DNA of 64,000 nt, taken from Allopontixanthobacter sediminis (GTDB lineage: Bacteria; Pseudomonadota; Alphaproteobacteria; Sphingomonadales; Sphingomonadaceae). The DNA lies in the NCBI RefSeq assembly GCF_009828115.1, contig NZ_WTYL01000002.1:310001-374000 (forward strand), written 5' to 3'. Below, in pieces: positions 63,732-64,000 of this stretch. Position 1 is the stretch's first letter. Every line of letters starts with the position of its first letter. Position numbers and translations under genes: made by a program. The notes below the pieces were generated by a model. That model was not told the DNA's origin, made no database searches, and was given only the letters and a program-made list of their open reading frames with translations.

Positions 63732-64000
63732 TCGGCGGCGGGGGCGCTATCAGGCGGAGCTTCGCCATTATCGTCAATTTCAGCAATCAGGTTTTCCATC
63801 TCGCCAATTTCCCGCACCTGCGCTTCAATTATCTCGTCGGCGAGTTTGCGGACGCGCGGATCGGAAAGCTCCGCGCGCCGGCTGGTCAGGATCGCGATCG
63901 AATGATGCGGGATCATCGCTTTCATCCAGCTTACATCCGAGACCGTTTCCTGACTTCGGACAAGCCACAGAGTTCCTGAAAAGACTATCAGGGACGCCGC
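63728..64000 (-). CDS. DUF305 family protein, C-terminal part (5' end outside window)
   Basis: Open to the window end, giving 90 residues of the C-terminal half. The DUF305 hallmark WMKAMIPHHSIAILTSRRA is near fragment residues 25-43, followed by VRKLADEIIEAQVREIGEM and an acidic tail ending DSAPAAD. In the family the histidine pair and acidic helix are conserved; many members are membrane-anchored, and a hydrophobic stretch SLIVFSGTLWLV is seen at the left end. It overlaps the RHH gene tail to tail by 4 bp. Confidence 0.85.
   Translation of the reverse strand, partial: AASLIVFSGTLWLVRSQETVSDVSWMKAMIPHHSIAILTSRRAELSDPRVRKLADEIIEAQVREIGEMENLIAEIDDNGEAPPDSAPAAD

Noticed and set aside
1-64000. 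tRNA, rRNA, CRISPR arrays, insertion sequences, prophage and integrative-element boundaries
   Set aside because: I looked in all gaps over 70 bp and at gene borders and saw no cloverleaf-like sequence, spaced repeats, transposase, integrase or terminal inverted repeats.

Overview
The window is an ordinary, gene-dense, GC-rich chromosomal segment of an alphaproteobacterium. The gene set points to Sphingomonadales, most likely Erythrobacteraceae. The pointers are short overlapping ATGA operons, a large TonB-dependent receptor with an oligosaccharide-receptor-like plug, exosortase-A-associated glycan genes, a GlsB-type small membrane protein, DUF3576 and DUF4019 proteins, and polyhydroxybutyrate (PHB) genes. 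This placement is inference from gene content; there is no rRNA, tRNA, CRISPR array, insertion sequence, prophage or origin in the window to anchor it. Both ends cut genes: the 3' part of ftsK at base 1 and a DUF305 gene at base 64000.

Layout. 1-8.2 kb: ftsK end, alanine dehydrogenase, a membrane GGDEF protein, a thioesterase translationally coupled to an oligopeptidase B-like peptidase, and a divergent aminopeptidase P. 8.3-12.1 kb: VOC and cupin proteins, then an EF-hand protein followed by an OmpR/histidine kinase pair. 12.1-20.9 kb: HerA-like ATPase, then pabBC-rluA-arfB with overlapping stops and starts, rpmG, lolA, a structured non-coding stretch with a terminator, xthA, a GTP cyclohydrolase II and psd. 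20.9-25.6 kb: DksA-like zinc finger, beta-helix protein, a three-gene SPFH/ribbon-helix-helix/membrane-protein module behind a 28-bp palindrome, and recQ. 25.7-30.6 kb: two small lipoproteins, acyl-CoA dehydrogenase, PPK2, phenylalanine hydroxylase, GlsB-like protein and uppP. 30.6-39.3 kb: M13 peptidase, MsbA-like ABC exporter, PHB depolymerase, DUF4126, lipoprotein, thiolase and MaoC. 39.3-43.5 kb: exosortase-A-associated O-glycosylation ligase, an unlisted 45-residue ORF, a glycosyltransferase and a coupled acidic membrane protein. 43.8-50 kb: gltB-gltD. 50-53 kb: TonB receptor with two LacI-type operators. 53-60.5 kb: ung, RNase D-like, lptC-lptA, then leuS-lptE-holA on the other strand, and DUF3576. 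60.9-64 kb: a conserved-type exported protein, phaB, a LuxR-DUF4019 membrane regulator, a ribbon-helix-helix protein and DUF305.

How genes work together. gltB/gltD/ald assimilate nitrogen. thiolase, phaB, phaZ, MaoC and the acyl-CoA dehydrogenase handle fatty acid and PHB carbon. lptC, lptA, lptE, lolA, uppP, psd and the MsbA-like exporter serve the envelope. pabBC and ribA make folate and riboflavin precursors.

I saw no clear previously undescribed system. The best leads are the SPFH/RHH module with its palindromic operator, the EF-hand/two-component cluster with tandem TGCGACA repeats and a leader hairpin, the exosortase-associated micro-ORF and coupled acidic membrane protein, and the structured RNA-like stretch after lolA.
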